Positions 8,405 to 15,899 are shown, counted from the stretch's first letter. The stretch is DNA of 39,826 nt from Candidatus Coprenecus merdigallinarum (GCA_018712545.1 DVGV01000028.1:1-39826); one strand, 5' to 3'. Translations and numbers: made by a program. The notes: generated by a model not told the origin, from the sequence alone.

Positions 8405-9457
8405 ATGAAAAAGATTGATTTAATGCTGGTGGCGGCATTTGCATGCGGAATGACTGTCATCTATGGATGTGAGGAGCAGACCCCTGAATTGTCTTCGGTT
8501 GTTCTGAGCCAGAGTGAGATTACTCTCGAGGTCGGCATGACGGCTACTCTGACCTATGAGTTGCAGCCGGAGGGAGTAGAGTATCAGACGATCGAATGGA
8601 GTTCGTCGGATGAGTCGGTGGCTGTGGTGGAAGATGGCACTGTTACGGCAGTGTCTCCGGGAGAGGCTGTGATAACTCTTGCAGTGGACAACCTTACCGG
8701 TGAGTGCCTTGTGACTGTAGCCCCGCCTGCAGTGGAGTCTGTTGAGTTGAATGAGACGGAGGTTGTTATGTCGGAGGAGGACACGCTCCGTTTAGTGGCT
8801 GCCGTTCTGCCTGTCGAGGCGGCAGAGTATGCTTCTCTAGTCTGGAGCACTTCTGACGAGGAGGTCGCCACGGTTTCTGTTGACGGACTGGTGACTGCAG
8901 TGTCTGCGGGGGAAGCGGTTGTCACAGTATCATGTGGGGAAATATCCGCACAGTGCGCGATAACCGTAAATGCACTGCCCGTCTATGCTGTGGGAGATGT
9001 CTTCGAGGTTGACGGGAAGCAGGGAGTGGTTGTCTATGTAGATGAGAGCGGAAAGCACGGCAAAGTATTCTCGATGACATCGTGCCCTTATGAAACAGGT
9101 ATATGGAGCACATCCGGCATCCTGACAGGCGCGTCAAGCGAGACGGACGGAAGGGCCAATACGGAGGCTATACGTAATGCAGAGGGTTATCCTGACGCAT
9201 TCCCGGCATACAAGTGGCTGGATGAGAATTATGGCGGAGACTGGTATTTCCCTGCAAAGGAAGAGGTGGCACTGGTGTTCCCTGTGATGAACATAGTGCG
9301 CAATGTGGTCTGGGTAGGAGGTATGTTGCCTACATCTACGGAGATAGATGAGACTACCTACCGCTTCCTTGTCTATGACTATGTAGGCGGCTATACAGAG
9401 GACGTATATGAGAAGGCATGGGAGTCTTCTGATTTCTATGCAATGTATGAATTCTGA
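8405..9457 (+). CDS. Lipoprotein with two Big2-type Ig-like domains and a Lcl/DUF1566-like C-terminal domain
   Basis: A 350-residue lipoprotein (signal MKKIDLMLVAAF..., lipidated C22, then acidic EEQ, suggesting surface exposure). Two bacterial Ig-like (Big2) domains occupy about 30-105 and 110-190, each with the characteristic pattern ATL..., W-S-S-S/T-D-E, VAVV or VATV, G-x-V-T-A-V-S-x-G-E-A-V-I/V-T. The C-terminal 160 residues, with GDWYFPAKEEV preceded by a KWLDENYGG stretch, resemble the Lcl/DUF1566-type domain often found at the end of Bacteroidota surface proteins. It starts 11 bases after the BACON lipoprotein and ends at a terminator, so it is likely the last gene of that two-gene operon. 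Function probably adhesive; ligand unknown. Confidence 0.8.
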   Translation: MKKIDLMLVAAFACGMTVIYGCEEQTPELSSVVLSQSEITLEVGMTATLTYELQPEGVEYQTIEWSSSDESVAVVEDGTVTAVSPGEAVITLAVDNLTGECLVTVAPPAVESVELNETEVVMSEEDTLRLVAAVLPVEAAEYASLVWSTSDEEVATVSVDGLVTAVSAGEAVVTVSCGEISAQCAITVNALPVYAVGDVFEVDGKQGVVVYVDESGKHGKVFSMTSCPYETGIWSTSGILTGASSETDGRANTEAIRNAEGYPDAFPAYKWLDENYGGDWYFPAKEEVALVFPVMNIVRNVVWVGGMLPTSTEIDETTYRFLVYDYVGGYTEDVYEKAWESSDFYAMYEF

Positions 9458-9482
9458 TAATTGATATTCTGGTACGGTCCGA

Positions 9483-9519
9483 GGGTGCATCATGACGTGC
9501 AGGATGCACCCTGTTTTTA
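9483..9519 (+). terminator. Rho-independent terminator
   Basis: A nine-base perfect inverted repeat (9483-9491 with 9503-9511) with an 11-base loop is followed by TGTTTTTA. It ends the surface lipoprotein operon just before the convergent gene at 9522. Confidence 0.85.
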
Positions 9520-9521
9520 TG

Positions 9522-9893
9522 TTATTCAGAGCAAAAGCTGTTGCGGCGATCATGCCAAAGGCCGGCGCAGGCTATGATGAATACGGCAAAGACAATACCA
9601 AACAGCGGGTTAGCGGGGGCTGAGAGGACCTCGCGCATGAGAGATGAGATGCCGGAGATGAAGCCGGAAACCGTTCCTGTGATGTCAAATTTATGGAGGT
9701 CGCCTGTCATGGTGCTTAGGCTGATGTTGAAATAGTCGAGTAAGACGACGGCGGCCGCTATGACAAACACCGCTCCGAGTATGCTGCCGCATACCGTTAT
9801 TATGCGCGTTCTGCGGGCGGCGGCCCTCTCCCTCTGCTCTATTTTCTGCATCACCCTGTCGGTGAAGTTCTCGGGTAGTCTTATTTTCTCCAT
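9522..9893 (-). CDS. Small membrane protein, probable anti-sigma factor
   Basis: A 123-residue protein encoded 13 bases after the ECF sigma gene. I choose the ATG at 9893 rather than 9899. An AGGAGG Shine-Dalgarno (minus strand of 9900-9905) has six-base spacing to 9893 but abuts 9899; such a site is unusual in this phylum. The N-terminal 25 residues are charged and cytoplasmic (FTDRVMQKIEQRER), followed by two membrane helices (about 31-52 and 92-112). It has no zinc-binding HxxxCxxC motif, so it is not a ZAS-type anti-sigma. Position, size and topology fit a membrane tether for the sigma factor; that role is inferred, not shown. Confidence 0.65.
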   Translation of the reverse strand: MEKIRLPENFTDRVMQKIEQRERAAARRTRIITVCGSILGAVFVIAAAVVLLDYFNISLSTMTGDLHKFDITGTVSGFISGISSLMREVLSAPANPLFGIVFAVFIIACAGLWHDRRNSFCSE

Positions 9894-9906
9894 GGTCATC
9901 CTCCTT

Positions 9907-10482
9907 TTATTTTTCCAGATCCTTGTTTTCCTTCAATATTCTTGCCAGCCGGTTGCGGCAGCGGAACAGCCGTACCTTGACATTGGACAGGGACATGCCC
10001 GTAATCTGCGTCAGCTCGGCCAGGCTGCGGCCCTGCTCGTAGAACGCCGTTATCAGGAACCGGTCCTGCGGCTCCAATTCAGCCACTGCCTTCTCCAGGG
10101 CTCCGTACTGCCTCTCGCGCAACTCCTTGAGTTCTGTGTCCTCCCCGCTTTCGAGCCACGTCGAGCTCTGCTGCAGTTCCTTGTCCGTGAATTTCTCCCT
10201 GCTTACCGTCAGCCTTTTCTTCCTCATGGACGAGACTGCCAGATGGTAGGCTATGCTGTAGAGCCAGGTGGAGATGGAGCTCTCGCCCCGGTATTTGCCC
10301 AAGGAGAAATACGCCTTGACAAACGTCTCCTGGGCCATGTCCTCCGCGTCCTCCCTGCTGCCCGTCATCCGGTAGAGCATTGCGAGAATCATGCCGCCGT
10401 GAGCGTCCACAATCTGCCGGAAGAGGTCCTTGTCCCCGTCCAGTATCTTGAATATGAGTGCGCTCTCCTCGGCTCTTGTCAT
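9907..10482 (-). CDS. ECF-family RNA polymerase sigma factor
   Basis: A 191-residue group IV sigma-70 factor. Region 2 (about 21-90) has the expected core and -10 recognition helices (GSREDAEDMAQETFVKAY and STWLYSIAYHLAVSSMRKK). Region 4 (about 125-182) has the -35 recognition helix-turn-helix (SLAELTQITGMSLSNVKVRL). There is no region 1.1 or 3, as usual for ECF factors. It heads a two-gene unit with the small membrane protein at 9522. The upstream region has an ECF-like promoter (TGTAAC, 16 bases, CGTC) matching one that faces the divergent gene at 10629. I infer autoregulation and a local regulon. The stress that triggers it is not evident. Confidence 0.92.
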   Translation of the reverse strand: MTRAEESALIFKILDGDKDLFRQIVDAHGGMILAMLYRMTGSREDAEDMAQETFVKAYFSLGKYRGESSISTWLYSIAYHLAVSSMRKKRLTVSREKFTDKELQQSSTWLESGEDTELKELRERQYGALEKAVAELEPQDRFLITAFYEQGRSLAELTQITGMSLSNVKVRLFRCRNRLARILKENKDLEK

Positions 10483-10509
10483 AGGTCTTTTTGTTCTGTC
10501 TGCTGATAA

Positions 10510-10535
10510 GACGCATGCAAAGGTAAAAAGTTACA
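10510..10535 (-). promoter_or_regulatory. ECF-type promoter of the sigma gene (putative autoregulation)
   Basis: On the minus strand TGTAAC (10535-10530) and CGTC (10513-10510) are separated by 16 bases, the bipartite form of many ECF-dependent promoters. A TACCTTTG housekeeping -7 box overlaps it at 10518-10525, so dual control is possible. Confidence 0.55.
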
Positions 10536-10570
10536 TTTTTATTTTCTACACAAAAAAGTGTGTAACTTTT
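10526..10570. repeat. Inverted repeat AAAAGTTACA / TGTAACTTTT between divergent genes
   Basis: A ten-base perfect inverted repeat (about 10526-10535 and 10561-10570) places identical -35-like elements on the two strands, pointing outward to the sigma gene and to the gene at 10629. Confidence 0.7.
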
Positions 10571-10585
10571 CGGACATTCTGCGTC
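10561..10585 (+). promoter_or_regulatory. ECF-type promoter for the divergent membrane protein
   Basis: TGTAAC at 10561-10566 and CGTC at 10582-10585 are separated by 15 bases, 44 bases before the ATG at 10629. It mirrors the motif in front of the sigma gene, including the flanking TTTT and TG. Confidence 0.55.
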
Positions 10586-10628
10586 AAAGATGCAAACGAA
10601 ACATTAAAAACCTTAAAAATCTAAAGTT

Positions 10629-11021
10629 ATGGAAGCAGCAATTATTTGTGCTATTGTATTTTATTTTGTGTATCGCGTATTGGAGAGCCTGATTCACCGT
10701 AAGGAGAGGCTCATCGTGGCCCAGAAGCTCGAGACCCTCGATCCTCAGAAGAACGGGCAGATGGACCTGAACAAATGGTTCGGGGCCGTGGCTACGAACA
10801 AGTATGCGCCTCTGCGCTGGGGGCTGCTTCTGTCGGGAGCCGCCCTGGGTATCGTCCTGGCGTTCTTTATCCATCAGGGACTATATCCGGACATGAAATG
10901 GTACAGCACGGGTACCGAGATGCTGTATTTCGGACTGACATTCCTCTTCGCCGGCATAGGCCTGCTGATCTCATTCGTCCTTGAAAGGAAATACGCCGCA
11001 GAGGACCGGAAAAAAGAGTAG
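10629..11021 (+). CDS. Small membrane protein, DUF6249-like
   Basis: A 130-residue protein with an N-terminal hydrophobic helix (about 3-18), a charged cytoplasmic segment (about 19-60, KERLIVAQKLETLDPQ and DLNKWFG), and two membrane helices (about 64-83 and 97-117). It ends in a charged tail. It resembles DUF6249 membrane proteins of Bacteroidota, whose function is unknown. The gene is divergent from an ECF sigma factor and both face matching TGTAAC-N15/16-CGTC motifs, so it is probably in that sigma factor's regulon (inference). An envelope-stress role is plausible but not demonstrated. Confidence 0.7.
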   Translation: MEAAIICAIVFYFVYRVLESLIHRKERLIVAQKLETLDPQKNGQMDLNKWFGAVATNKYAPLRWGLLLSGAALGIVLAFFIHQGLYPDMKWYSTGTEMLYFGLTFLFAGIGLLISFVLERKYAAEDRKKE

Positions 11022-11023
11022 GG

Positions 11024-11326
11024 TTATTCTTTCAGTCTCTGCCTGATATCCATCTTCTCATGCAGTATGCGCACTATGGTTGCGCAGTGACTGTCGGATA
11101 TCGTGTAGAAGATAATGTGCCTGCCGGCCCTGACACCTGACAAGCCCGCCATTACTTCATCGTAGCGGCGGCTTGTCGTTATTTTGGACTCGGATATCAT
11201 CCTGCAGCAGTCAATCAGCAAATAGTAGTAACGCTCAGCCTGACTTACGGACCATGTCCTGACTGTATATTCCCAGATGGAGGACAGGTCATCGACGGCC
11301 TTGTTGGTAAATATCAGCTTATTCAT
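11024..11326 (-). CDS. RelE/ParE-family toxin
   Basis: A 100-residue protein. I choose the ATG at 11326 because it overlaps the end of the antitoxin gene and gives the standard N terminus MNKLIFTNKAVDDLSSIWEY, matching the beta-strand then helical hairpin of ParE toxins. The conserved C-terminal part is present (GVRAGRHIIFYTI, then IVRILHEKMD). ParE toxins poison DNA gyrase; RelE relatives cleave mRNA. Pairing with a ParD-type antitoxin favours ParE. Its start overlaps the antitoxin stop by eight bases, so translation is coupled. It converges with the membrane-protein gene ending at 11021, two bases away. Confidence 0.88.
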   Translation of the reverse strand: MNKLIFTNKAVDDLSSIWEYTVRTWSVSQAERYYYLLIDCCRMISESKITTSRRYDEVMAGLSGVRAGRHIIFYTISDSHCATIVRILHEKMDIRQRLKE

Positions 11327-11564
11327 CGGGAAGGCCGGCTTTGAGTTCCGCAAGATGTCTGACCGGATCGAACCCTCTGGCGATACCGCTGTCCAGTCCG
11401 CTTTTAATAGCGGTTTTAAGAGCATCCAGACGGCACTCGTCTTCTTCCAGAAGTCTTAGCCCTGCCCTTACCATTTCACTGGCGTTGCTGTAGCGTCCCT
11501 CTTCGATGGAAGTCCGGATAAAGTTGTCGAAATGCTGGCCTAAGGCTACAGATGTCGTTTTCAT
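11319..11564 (-). CDS. ParD-like antitoxin
   Basis: An 81-residue protein starting at the ATG 11564 (MKTTSVALGQHFDNFIRT). The N-terminal half has the ribbon-helix-helix pattern of ParD (strand TTSVALG, helix FDNFIRTSIEEG, then RYSNASEMVRAGLRLLEE). The C-terminal half is the acidic and variable toxin-binding tail. It precedes and overlaps the toxin gene, the standard order. A long palindrome just upstream is the likely operator for autorepression. An in-frame upstream ATG at 11594 lies inside the palindrome and is less likely. Confidence 0.88.
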   Translation of the reverse strand: MKTTSVALGQHFDNFIRTSIEEGRYSNASEMVRAGLRLLEEDECRLDALKTAIKSGLDSGIARGFDPVRHLAELKAGLPDE

Positions 11565-11570
11565 GGAGTA

Positions 11571-11620
11571 TAAAAATTTTGCGCAAGTTACCAATATTTA
11601 GTAACCGCGCAAAATTTTTA
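11571..11620. promoter_or_regulatory. Long palindrome: parDE operator/promoter and possible terminator
   Basis: A perfect 14-base inverted repeat (11571-11584 with 11607-11620) encloses a second five-base repeat (GTTAC 11587-11591, GTAAC 11601-11605). On the minus strand it contains TTTG, 19 bases, and TAACTTGC, a fair Bacteroidota promoter, 6 bases or more before the antitoxin ATG. This suits an RHH antitoxin operator. It also follows the peptidase stop codon (11637) on the same strand and could act as its terminator. Confidence 0.65.
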
Positions 11621-11636
11621 TGTATGTATGCGGAAA

Positions 11637-13685
11637 TTATTTCCTGACAATGGCGCCGACGGCCTCGAGGAGCGGGTCCACGCTGACTTCGGAGCCTACG
11701 GCCTGCTGCATCCATATCTGGGGAGTCAGACGGCCGAGGGTGTAGATGCGGCGGAGCTCCGAGGCGAAATCCAGCCGGTTGCGGCACTGGGCCAGATGGC
11801 TTTCAAGCTGGTACTCGATGATGTGTCCGAAGGGGTAGTTGGGCAGATACATCGGGGAGTTGACCATGTGGGAGTAGACGGCCAGCAGGGGGCAGTCGGG
11901 AGTGCCGAGGACGGGGGCGTAGTACTTGTTCCATACGTCCTTGGCGATGGATACCACTGCGTCGCGCAGCTCTGAGGCCGTGGCTTCCGGGTGGGCGTAG
12001 AGCCACTGCCAGGTGTACATGTCGGTCAGGGCCACGCCCATAATCTCGTAGGCGCCCCAGAAGATGTCCAACGTGGTGTTGTCGTCCAGCTTGTAGTCAA
12101 AGCCCAAAAGCTCCAGGTCGCGTTTCTGGAAGATGAAGGCCAGGGCCTCGGTGAAGGCGGTATTGGGCACCCCGTTGAGCATGTAGTAGTCGATGTCGTA
12201 GAGGTCGAGGGTCTGCTCCACATTGTGCCCGAACTCGTGTACGGCGATGTTGTAGCCCTTGTAGTCCATGCCCTTGTCCCCGATGCGGGTACGCAGGCGG
12301 GCGGGCTCCCAGCGGCCTGAGGCTCCCCAGGCGTGCCCAGAACCGCGTGCCGGCTCGACGACAATGCGCTCGGCTATGTACTTCGCGTCATGGGCAGGGA
12401 AGCCGAGGTACCGCAGCATTCTCGGCATATCCTTGGCAAATGCCTGTGCGTCGGGGTATTTCTTCTGGGTCATCTTTGTCAGTTCGTCCTCGGACATGGC
12501 GGCGCGGCTCTTGAAGCCGTCATACCAGATATCGTAGGGCCTGAGGTCGCGGCCCAGACGCTCCTTGATGAGCGCGGCCACTTCCTTCACCTCGTCAGAG
12601 GAAATCAGCCGGATGAAAAGCTGCTCTATGTCAGAGGCGGACACCTCCATTCCCTCCTCGAAGTTGCGGGCAATGCCGGTAGGAAGCTGCGGGCTGTAGC
12701 GGTCGATCTGCTCCTCTACGCGGAAGGTGTTGAGGATGTGGGAGTAGCGCACGTCAGTCTCGGGCTGGAGCTGCACTTCCTGGCCGTCCTTCCAGGTCTT
12801 GTTGGAGTACGGGGCCCAGTCGTAGGCGGGATTGTTTACAACATCTTTCGGAATGCTCTGGTCTACAATGCGCAGCATCACCTGGTAGATCATTTCCTGC
12901 TTTTCGTTGGCATTAGGGATGTCGGCGTAGTTGCTCTTGAGCTCGTCGCGCAGGTTCCAGTGCGAGAGCAGCACCATGTCCTCGGGGAAGAGGCGGCGGC
13001 CGTCATCGGTGAGGAGGTGCCCCATCATGATGTTGTAGGAGGCAATGTAGTTCTCGGCGGCGCTGCTCACCTTCGAGTACTGGGCGTTGACGGAGGCCGG
13101 TACGCGGGTGGTGAAGGCGTCTCCCATGCGGGCGTAGGCCCATTCGAGGCGGCTCCACTCTTTTCCGAGGGTATTCTTCTCCTCAAGGGTGTAGAAGGGG
13201 AAATTGAGAATGGTGACAAATGCCGTCTTGTTGGCGAAGAGGTCGTCCGAGAGGTGCGAATAGGGGCTGAACGCTCCGAGGATGTAGTCGATCTCCGTGG
13301 GCTCGGGACCGGCCAGCTGCAGGGGCGCCTGGAGCCTTACGGCCACCTGGTTCGAGGTGCCGTAGAGGGTCTCGAACGCCGCGGACAGCTTGTCGAAGAG
13401 CACCTTGCGGTCCTCCGGCGTAGCCGCGTAGCTTCCGGCGGCGAACTGCTCGAACTCCGCTTCAGTGCCGTCCTCTGCTCTCCACAGCGCTGCTGCCTGG
13501 GTCACGCCTTTCTGCACCAGCGCCCTGTCCGCCTGAGGACATTTTTCTACGATAGCCTGCACCGTCCTGCCGACGGTCTCTTCCGAAATATTGCTCATAG
13601 TCTGTGCTGATTGATTGTTGTTTCCGTTACAGCCGCTCATAATCATCATTGCCGCGGCCAGCATGAGTGCCGGTAGCTTTTTCAT
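11637..13685 (-). CDS. Zinc metallopeptidase lipoprotein (HExxH, M3-like gluzincin)
   Basis: A 682-residue exported lipoprotein (signal ending IMSGC, lipidated C19, then an Asn-rich tether). The zinc motif HEFGH lies at 483-487 and a candidate third ligand E513 lies in FTEALAF, the H-E-x-x-H then about 25 residues then E spacing of M3-like gluzincins. The long N-terminal part is mostly helical, as in oligopeptidases that enclose the active site. The family assignment is from motif geometry only; I do not recognise a characterised close relative. The acidic export signal seen in other lipoproteins here is absent, so it may face the periplasm. Its start lies within the tail of the QueH-like gene on the same strand (59-base overlap), suggesting cotranscription. 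Confidence 0.75.
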   Translation of the reverse strand: MKKLPALMLAAAMMIMSGCNGNNNQSAQTMSNISEETVGRTVQAIVEKCPQADRALVQKGVTQAAALWRAEDGTEAEFEQFAAGSYAATPEDRKVLFDKLSAAFETLYGTSNQVAVRLQAPLQLAGPEPTEIDYILGAFSPYSHLSDDLFANKTAFVTILNFPFYTLEEKNTLGKEWSRLEWAYARMGDAFTTRVPASVNAQYSKVSSAAENYIASYNIMMGHLLTDDGRRLFPEDMVLLSHWNLRDELKSNYADIPNANEKQEMIYQVMLRIVDQSIPKDVVNNPAYDWAPYSNKTWKDGQEVQLQPETDVRYSHILNTFRVEEQIDRYSPQLPTGIARNFEEGMEVSASDIEQLFIRLISSDEVKEVAALIKERLGRDLRPYDIWYDGFKSRAAMSEDELTKMTQKKYPDAQAFAKDMPRMLRYLGFPAHDAKYIAERIVVEPARGSGHAWGASGRWEPARLRTRIGDKGMDYKGYNIAVHEFGHNVEQTLDLYDIDYYMLNGVPNTAFTEALAFIFQKRDLELLGFDYKLDDNTTLDIFWGAYEIMGVALTDMYTWQWLYAHPEATASELRDAVVSIAKDVWNKYYAPVLGTPDCPLLAVYSHMVNSPMYLPNYPFGHIIEYQLESHLAQCRNRLDFASELRRIYTLGRLTPQIWMQQAVGSEVSVDPLLEAVGAIVRK

Positions 13686-14295
13686 ATTGCGTAGTGTTTA
13701 GAGTGTTGTTCTTGTCTGAGTGCCGGAGGCTGAACTCGCAGCCGCAGTACTGCTGGTTGTAGAACCGGCGGGCGAGGATGTTGCGGCGTTCGTAGAGGCC
13801 GCCCTTGCGCCAGTTGCGGTCCCAGAAGCGGGTCAGGCCCCTGCCGCAGTGCTCCTCGGCGTAGAAGCCGGCCTCGTTGATCTGCCGGATGTCCTTCCAG
13901 CGTGAGGAGGCTAGGGTGGTGGTGAAGAGGGGGAAGCCGTAGTCTGCTGCGTAGGAGGCCGCTGTGCAGAGGCGGTGCCTGAAGCAGGCGAGGCAGCGGC
14001 CGCCCCGTTCCGGCTCATCTTCCAGTCCGACAGTGCATTCCAGCCATTGTGCGTGCTGTTGCTCCCACGGGCCTCCTGCATTGTCCCCGGTATTGCTCCC
14101 GTCCAGGTCCACTATCTCCACCCCGATTTCCCTCGCGTACCTCACTATCTCATTTTTCCGCTTGAGATACTCCTCCTCGGGGAAAATGTTGGGGTTGTAG
14201 AAAAGGATGGTCGGTTCATAGCCGTTCTGCCCCATCCATTCGAGGATGGCGGCGGAGCAGGGGGCACAGCAGGAGTGAAGCAGAACTTTTTCCAT
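13627..14295 (-). CDS. queH: QueH-like epoxyqueuosine reductase
   Basis: A 222-residue protein of the QueH (former DUF208) family, which reduces epoxyqueuosine to queuosine in tRNA wobble position 34 using an iron-sulfur cluster. Diagnostic cysteines are present: C9, C10 and C13 in HSCCAPCS, C101 and C104 in RCLACFRHRL, and C184 and C186 in QYCGCEFS. The conserved LASSRWKD and the NPNIFPEEEY stretch are also there. I start at ATG 14295, which follows a perfect TAATTTTG promoter box; the frame is open further upstream but that part is not homologous. Residues from about 195 onward look like non-family tail, and the last 19 codons overlap the peptidase start. No other queuosine gene lies in the window. 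Confidence 0.9.
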   Translation of the reverse strand: MEKVLLHSCCAPCSAAILEWMGQNGYEPTILFYNPNIFPEEEYLKRKNEIVRYAREIGVEIVDLDGSNTGDNAGGPWEQQHAQWLECTVGLEDEPERGGRCLACFRHRLCTAASYAADYGFPLFTTTLASSRWKDIRQINEAGFYAEEHCGRGLTRFWDRNWRKGGLYERRNILARRFYNQQYCGCEFSLRHSDKNNTLNTTQYEKATGTHAGRGNDDYERL

Positions 14296-14304
14296 TGTAT
14301 CGGA

Positions 14305-14320
14305 CAAAATTATATTTTTG
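14305..14320. promoter_or_regulatory. Back-to-back divergent promoter -7 elements
   Basis: CAAAATTA at 14305-14312 is TAATTTTG on the minus strand (queH), and TATTTTTG at 14313-14320 is on the plus strand (fau fusion). Both match TAnnTTTG exactly and they are adjacent, so the two polymerases would compete for the same DNA. The -33 elements are poor. Confidence 0.5.
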
Positions 14321-14337
14321 CGAAAATATTGAAAATT

Positions 14338-15855
14338 ATGGAAAGTAAGAAGGAACTTCGCAAATTGGTATCGATGCGCAAGAAGCAGGTGCCCCTCGAG
14401 GAGCGCCGCCGCCGCTCTGTGCCTGTGATGGAGCGTCTGATGGCGCTGCCGCGTTTCCGGAAGGCTCGGAATGTTCTGTTCTACTGGGCAATGCAGGATG
14501 AGGTGGCGACTCAGGACGCTGTGCTCGCCTGTGCTGCGGCCGGGAAGAATGTGTTTCTGCCGGTGGTGGACGGGGATTTCTTGAGAATCAGAAGGTTCTC
14601 CGGTCGGGCCGCGCTGACCCCCGGCGAGTCTTACGCCATCCCCGAGCCTGTGGAGGGGTCGGAGGAGGTGCGGATCACCGATATCGACCTGGTCGTGGTG
14701 CCGGGAGTGGCCTTCGATATGGAAGGCGGCCGGATGGGACGCGGCAAGGGCTTCTACGACAGGCTGCTGGCAGGGGCTTCGGACTGCTCTCATGGCGGGC
14801 CGTACAAGGTCGGGGTCTGCTTCGATTTTCAGATGGTGGATGCGGTGCCCAGGGAGGCTCACGATATGCTGATGGATGCGGTGGTGTGCGAGTCGCGTAC
14901 TGAAATCATCCGCAATGACAACCGGGTATGCTCGGTGTTCGGCATCCGTTATCCGATAGTCTCCGGCGGAATGGTCTGGTGCAGCGGGTGGAGGCTGGCT
15001 TCGGCGGTGAGTGCTGCGGGCGGTCTGGGTCTGCTCGGAGCCGGATCGATGAGGCCGGAGCTGCTGCGGGAGCATATCGCTTCATGCCGCGCCGCTACTG
15101 ACAGGCCGTTCGGGGTCAATGTCCCGCTGATGTCTCCGTATGCCGCAGAGCTGATGGAGGTGGTGCTGTCGGAGAAGGTTCCGGTGGTGTTTACCTCGGC
15201 CGGTAATCCCAAGACATGGACACCGAGGCTCAAGGATGCCGGGGTGAAGGTCGCGCATGTGGTGTCGAGCTCCAAGTTTGCAGTCAAATGCGCTGAGGCC
15301 GGTGTAGATGCCGTGGTGGCAGAGGGCTTCGAGGCCGGCGGGCACAATGGCCGGGAAGAGACGGCTACGATGGTGCTCGTGCCTCAGGTCCGTGAGGCCA
15401 TATCCCTGCCTCTGCTGGCTGCCGGCGGCATAGTCTCGGGTGCGGGCATGGCTGCTGCCTTCGCTCTCGGAGCTGAGGGCGTACAGGTCGGGACCCGTTT
15501 CGCCCTGTGCCGCGAGAGCAGTGCCAGTGAGGAGTTCAAGCAGCTCTGTCTCGGGCTCAAGGAGGGCGATACGATGCTGGCCCTCAAGAAGGTGAGCCCG
15601 ACCCGCCTGATCAAGAACGATTTCTATGCACAGGTGCAGGAGGCAGAGGACCGCGGGGCTTCGAAAGAAGAGCTCGTGGAGCTGCTGGGACGTGGCCGGG
15701 CCCGTCAGGGTATCTTCGAGGGCGACCTGTCAGCCGGCGAGCTGGAGATAGGCCAGGGCGTCTCCCTCATCTCCGACCTGCCCTCGGCTGCCGATATCGT
15801 CCGCTCGATGGTGGACGGCTACCGTCGGGCTGTGGCCGGAATGGAGGTGCTGTAA
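14338..15855 (+). CDS. Fusion: 5-formyltetrahydrofolate cyclo-ligase + nitronate monooxygenase/FabK-like FMN enzyme
   Basis: One open frame of 505 residues holds two full enzymes. Residues about 1-192 are 5-formyl-THF cyclo-ligase (ATP-dependent, 5-formyl-THF to 5,10-methenyl-THF), with the basic N terminus KKELRKLVSMRKKQ and the signature GGRMGRGKGFYDR at 130-142. Residues about 194-505 form an FMN TIM-barrel of the nitronate monooxygenase/enoyl-ACP reductase II group. It starts in typical form (NRVCSVFGIRYPIVSGGM) and has EGFEAGGHNG around 329-338 and the phosphate-binding GGIVSGAGMAAAFALGAEGV and QVGTRF. The start is ATG 14338, just after a perfect promoter box. The two are normally separate genes. 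No stop or frame change is visible at the junction, so either a genuine fusion or loss of a stop codon. Cytoplasmic. Confidence 0.85.
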   Translation: MESKKELRKLVSMRKKQVPLEERRRRSVPVMERLMALPRFRKARNVLFYWAMQDEVATQDAVLACAAAGKNVFLPVVDGDFLRIRRFSGRAALTPGESYAIPEPVEGSEEVRITDIDLVVVPGVAFDMEGGRMGRGKGFYDRLLAGASDCSHGGPYKVGVCFDFQMVDAVPREAHDMLMDAVVCESRTEIIRNDNRVCSVFGIRYPIVSGGMVWCSGWRLASAVSAAGGLGLLGAGSMRPELLREHIASCRAATDRPFGVNVPLMSPYAAELMEVVLSEKVPVVFTSAGNPKTWTPRLKDAGVKVAHVVSSSKFAVKCAEAGVDAVVAEGFEAGGHNGREETATMVLVPQVREAISLPLLAAGGIVSGAGMAAAFALGAEGVQVGTRFALCRESSASEEFKQLCLGLKEGDTMLALKKVSPTRLIKNDFYAQVQEAEDRGASKEELVELLGRGRARQGIFEGDLSAGELEIGQGVSLISDLPSAADIVRSMVDGYRRAVAGMEVL

Positions 15856-15899
15856 TATCGTTTCCCCCAATTCGCTGCCGTTGTGGGTGGGAAGGAGGT

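Noticed and set aside
9522..9899. Zinc-type anti-sigma (ZAS) assignment
   Set aside because: No HxxxCxxC motif; anti-sigma call rests only on context and topology.
13975..14337. Upstream extension of the cyclo-ligase frame
   Set aside because: It is antisense to queH; homology starts at ATG 14338 right after a -7 box.
14296..15075. Upstream extension of the queH reading frame
   Set aside because: It is antisense to the cyclo-ligase gene, shows no QueH similarity, and the promoter box lies just before ATG 14295.
15856..15899. Possible terminator between the fusion gene and pullulanase
   Set aside because: Only a weak imperfect pairing of CCCCC and GGGTGGG without a T run.
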